DNA from: Anatilimnocola aggregata
GTDB lineage: Bacteria; Planctomycetota; Planctomycetia; Pirellulales; Pirellulaceae
Length of the DNA stretch: 64,000 nucleotides
Direction: 5' to 3'
Assembly: GCF_007747655.1 (NCBI RefSeq)
Contig: NZ_CP036274.1
Location: forward strand, 3,534,001 to 3,598,000
Every line of letters starts with the position of its first letter. The stretch's first letter is position 1. Made by a program: the position numbers and the translations under genes. The notes below the pieces were generated by a model. It searched no databases, had not been told where the DNA came from, and saw only the letters and a list, made by a program, of their open reading frames with translations. Below, in pieces: positions 63,701 through 64,000 of the stretch.

Positions 63701-64000
63701 CGCCAAAGTCGACAAGCGGCGAGCAGTGGGTGAAGACAAACAGAATGCTACCGACAGCCCCGCTGTGGTTGCTCGCGCCTTCGGTGCGCCGGCTGCGAAG
63801 AAATCCGTCGGTGTGCAAGCGTCGGAAGGGAACCGCGATGGCGGCGTTGCCGGCGATAGCGTCGTCAACGATCTGGCAGGGGGCGAAATCAGTTTGCCCA
63901 GTTCGCTCTTCTGGCGTCCCCTCTCACCCAGCGAACCCGATGGCAGCGTGACGATCGAATTCAACATGCCTGCTGTTGCGTCTGAGTATCGCCTGCTCGT
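60753..64000 (+). CDS. Anti-sigma / alpha-2-macroglobulin-like fusion membrane protein (3' end outside window)
   Basis: The frame is open from 60753 (alternative starts at 60720 and 60741) to the window end, at least 1,082 residues. Residues ~1-50 (EELRQQLWEMAYGLLDPEAEAA) match the short N-terminal part of planctomycete anti-sigma factors; TM1 is ~110-128. Macroglobulin-like beta domains follow (LEKPFADPGEKVGFTMVGVK; LKDDYAPGERVQLKVRVQ near 645-665). Long Ala/Pro/Gln-rich linkers separate them. Two more membrane helices lie at ~830-881. The last visible part (SLFWRPLSPSEPDGSVTIEF then MPAVASEYRLLV) is the signature entry of the A2M domain. The anti-sigma role is inferred from the preceding ECF gene. 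Confidence 0.75.
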   Translation, partial: MNTNEELRQQLWEMAYGLLDPEAEAALHTQIKSDPAIARLYAEVRLQTDLVSNAARVEDSSLNISIGPAADVATQDHRVRSKSPSRSHSKASPRPLATGAQYQAGSSTNWLAIIGTTALLFLLGFGLWQPEFLARSVTIQNTAMNSEPREAFFTTVSVPSALNEGLTNTIEVETRSTQDQAFAADLDVRLVDAAGRETFRQKLSTNEKGRAEVLLPGAALRPGVRLQVSPAAEQAQGQRDQTQSLSTELPIAAERQRTLMLLEKPFADPGEKVGFTMVGVKEFSKETQLPPADELMVENRAGADVVQPMWTADANIGVIKGEFELPPASSTNGLTMRREAAGLKTVEQQTAGVDLLANRSAAEGNVIEKQSLPLSRGLMLRNDNAASANGTNRNNEPMRKAGESALKLARTADSQALAANLSGAANQTESGKTPALPAPAMAPAAAPVEVAPVAPPAPPLAAKGFQRGTLEDGRAQLADAKNKSQVPEVSRNVAPSKPGAVAVDKSDLPPPKADQLAANQVEAEQANSKLSALKLQAKESANFKSLASNGREPQAALSPTDIHESLGDLPVPAELARQSVIVVATKDNTVIARQELSPQELAANKRISLPPEVEGVVDLEYFRPGDSSAPIYRQQVKRAASRSLHFAIEGLKDDYAPGERVQLKVRVQDEEGRPVSAAVGVRVWEENAVQQVREPLLLADSFSRAKARSVDVDEKQSLALAGTSQFRKSAVQLNSRAADPPAVAAANAPGELAAAPAGGQLGAANALEAERKDGQRDLAKAQMASDETGFALAPVSVIVADNRAEVMNEVNRAADMTAALESQRQSSQRRIIGKVLAFSAGALLLLVGVLAVARRPVRPLVWLPAVSVALLTLVVGAVQLVSSGARQSLPHSAAAPAIEIAMSPAESQNEVPISPPSAEVTSAEIESLKRTTPAQAVAANGESNDAVVRVPAALPPAPVVAAREMKREGTTLDSPALQQTQAPAKVDKRRAVGEDKQNATDSPAVVARAFGAPAAKKSVGVQASEGNRDGGVAGDSVVNDLAGGEISLPSSLFWRPLSPSEPDGSVTIEFNMPAVASEYRLL

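Overview
The window looks like a piece of a large, GC-rich planctomycete chromosome (phylum Planctomycetota, probably Pirellulales). This is inferred from gene content: giant Calx-beta surface proteins, an ECF sigma factor paired with a membrane Ser/Thr kinase, a TatC with a very long first periplasmic loop, RHS proteins with a Cys-rich motif, and short dispersed palindromes in gene gaps. No database search was possible.

Layout. 1-5.9 kb: 3' part of a giant Calx-beta/SdrD-like surface protein. 5.9-21.2 kb: mostly housekeeping genes, namely tatC, mannose-6-phosphate isomerase, a small lipoprotein, a sulfite-oxidase-type molybdoenzyme, a DUF1338 dioxygenase, UDP-glucose dehydrogenase and an M48 peptidase. 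This part ends with a tightly packed three-gene signalling operon: pentapeptide-repeat protein, receiver-ATPase response regulator, hybrid histidine kinase. 21.5-34 kb: an accessory stretch with a winged-helix protein, debris of a serine-recombinase cassette, an SRA-like HNH endonuclease, a PD-(D/E)XK-like protein, DinB and DUF2332 proteins, a frameshifted multi-PAS hybrid kinase and an ABC-F ATPase. Three copies of a ~50 bp dispersed repeat lie between its genes; one copy sits in a ~320 bp nested inverted-repeat element. 34.1-35.9 kb: an IS4-type element with a transposase frameshift, next to an IS256 fragment. 35.9-45.6 kb: an RHS locus on the minus strand with a full RHS core plus variable tip, a small membrane protein, then an orphan copy of the RHS core end with a different tip and its own small membrane protein. 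45.6-48.25 kb: an IS21-family element (istA/istB) that cuts off the 5' end of the RHS gene. 48.25-55.93 kb: an integrative, phage-like element of small genes ending in a tyrosine integrase that abuts tRNA-Gln(CUG). 56-64 kb: an ECF sigma/Ser-Thr kinase operon, a DUF protein with a peptidoglycan-binding-like segment, and a second ECF sigma factor followed by an anti-sigma/alpha-2-macroglobulin-like fusion protein that runs off the window.

How it fits together. The RHS locus has the layout of polymorphic toxin loci with a displaced tip cassette: each tip is followed at once by a different small membrane protein, a candidate immunity protein. The IS21 copy is the junction between two broken genes (RHS on the left, a DUF3987-like primase/helicase on the right) and shows no target duplication. 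This suggests an IS-mediated deletion that removed both the RHS start and the left end of the tRNA-Gln element. The signalling genes (17-21 kb, 27-31 kb, 56-61 kb) reflect the heavy regulatory load typical of planctomycetes.
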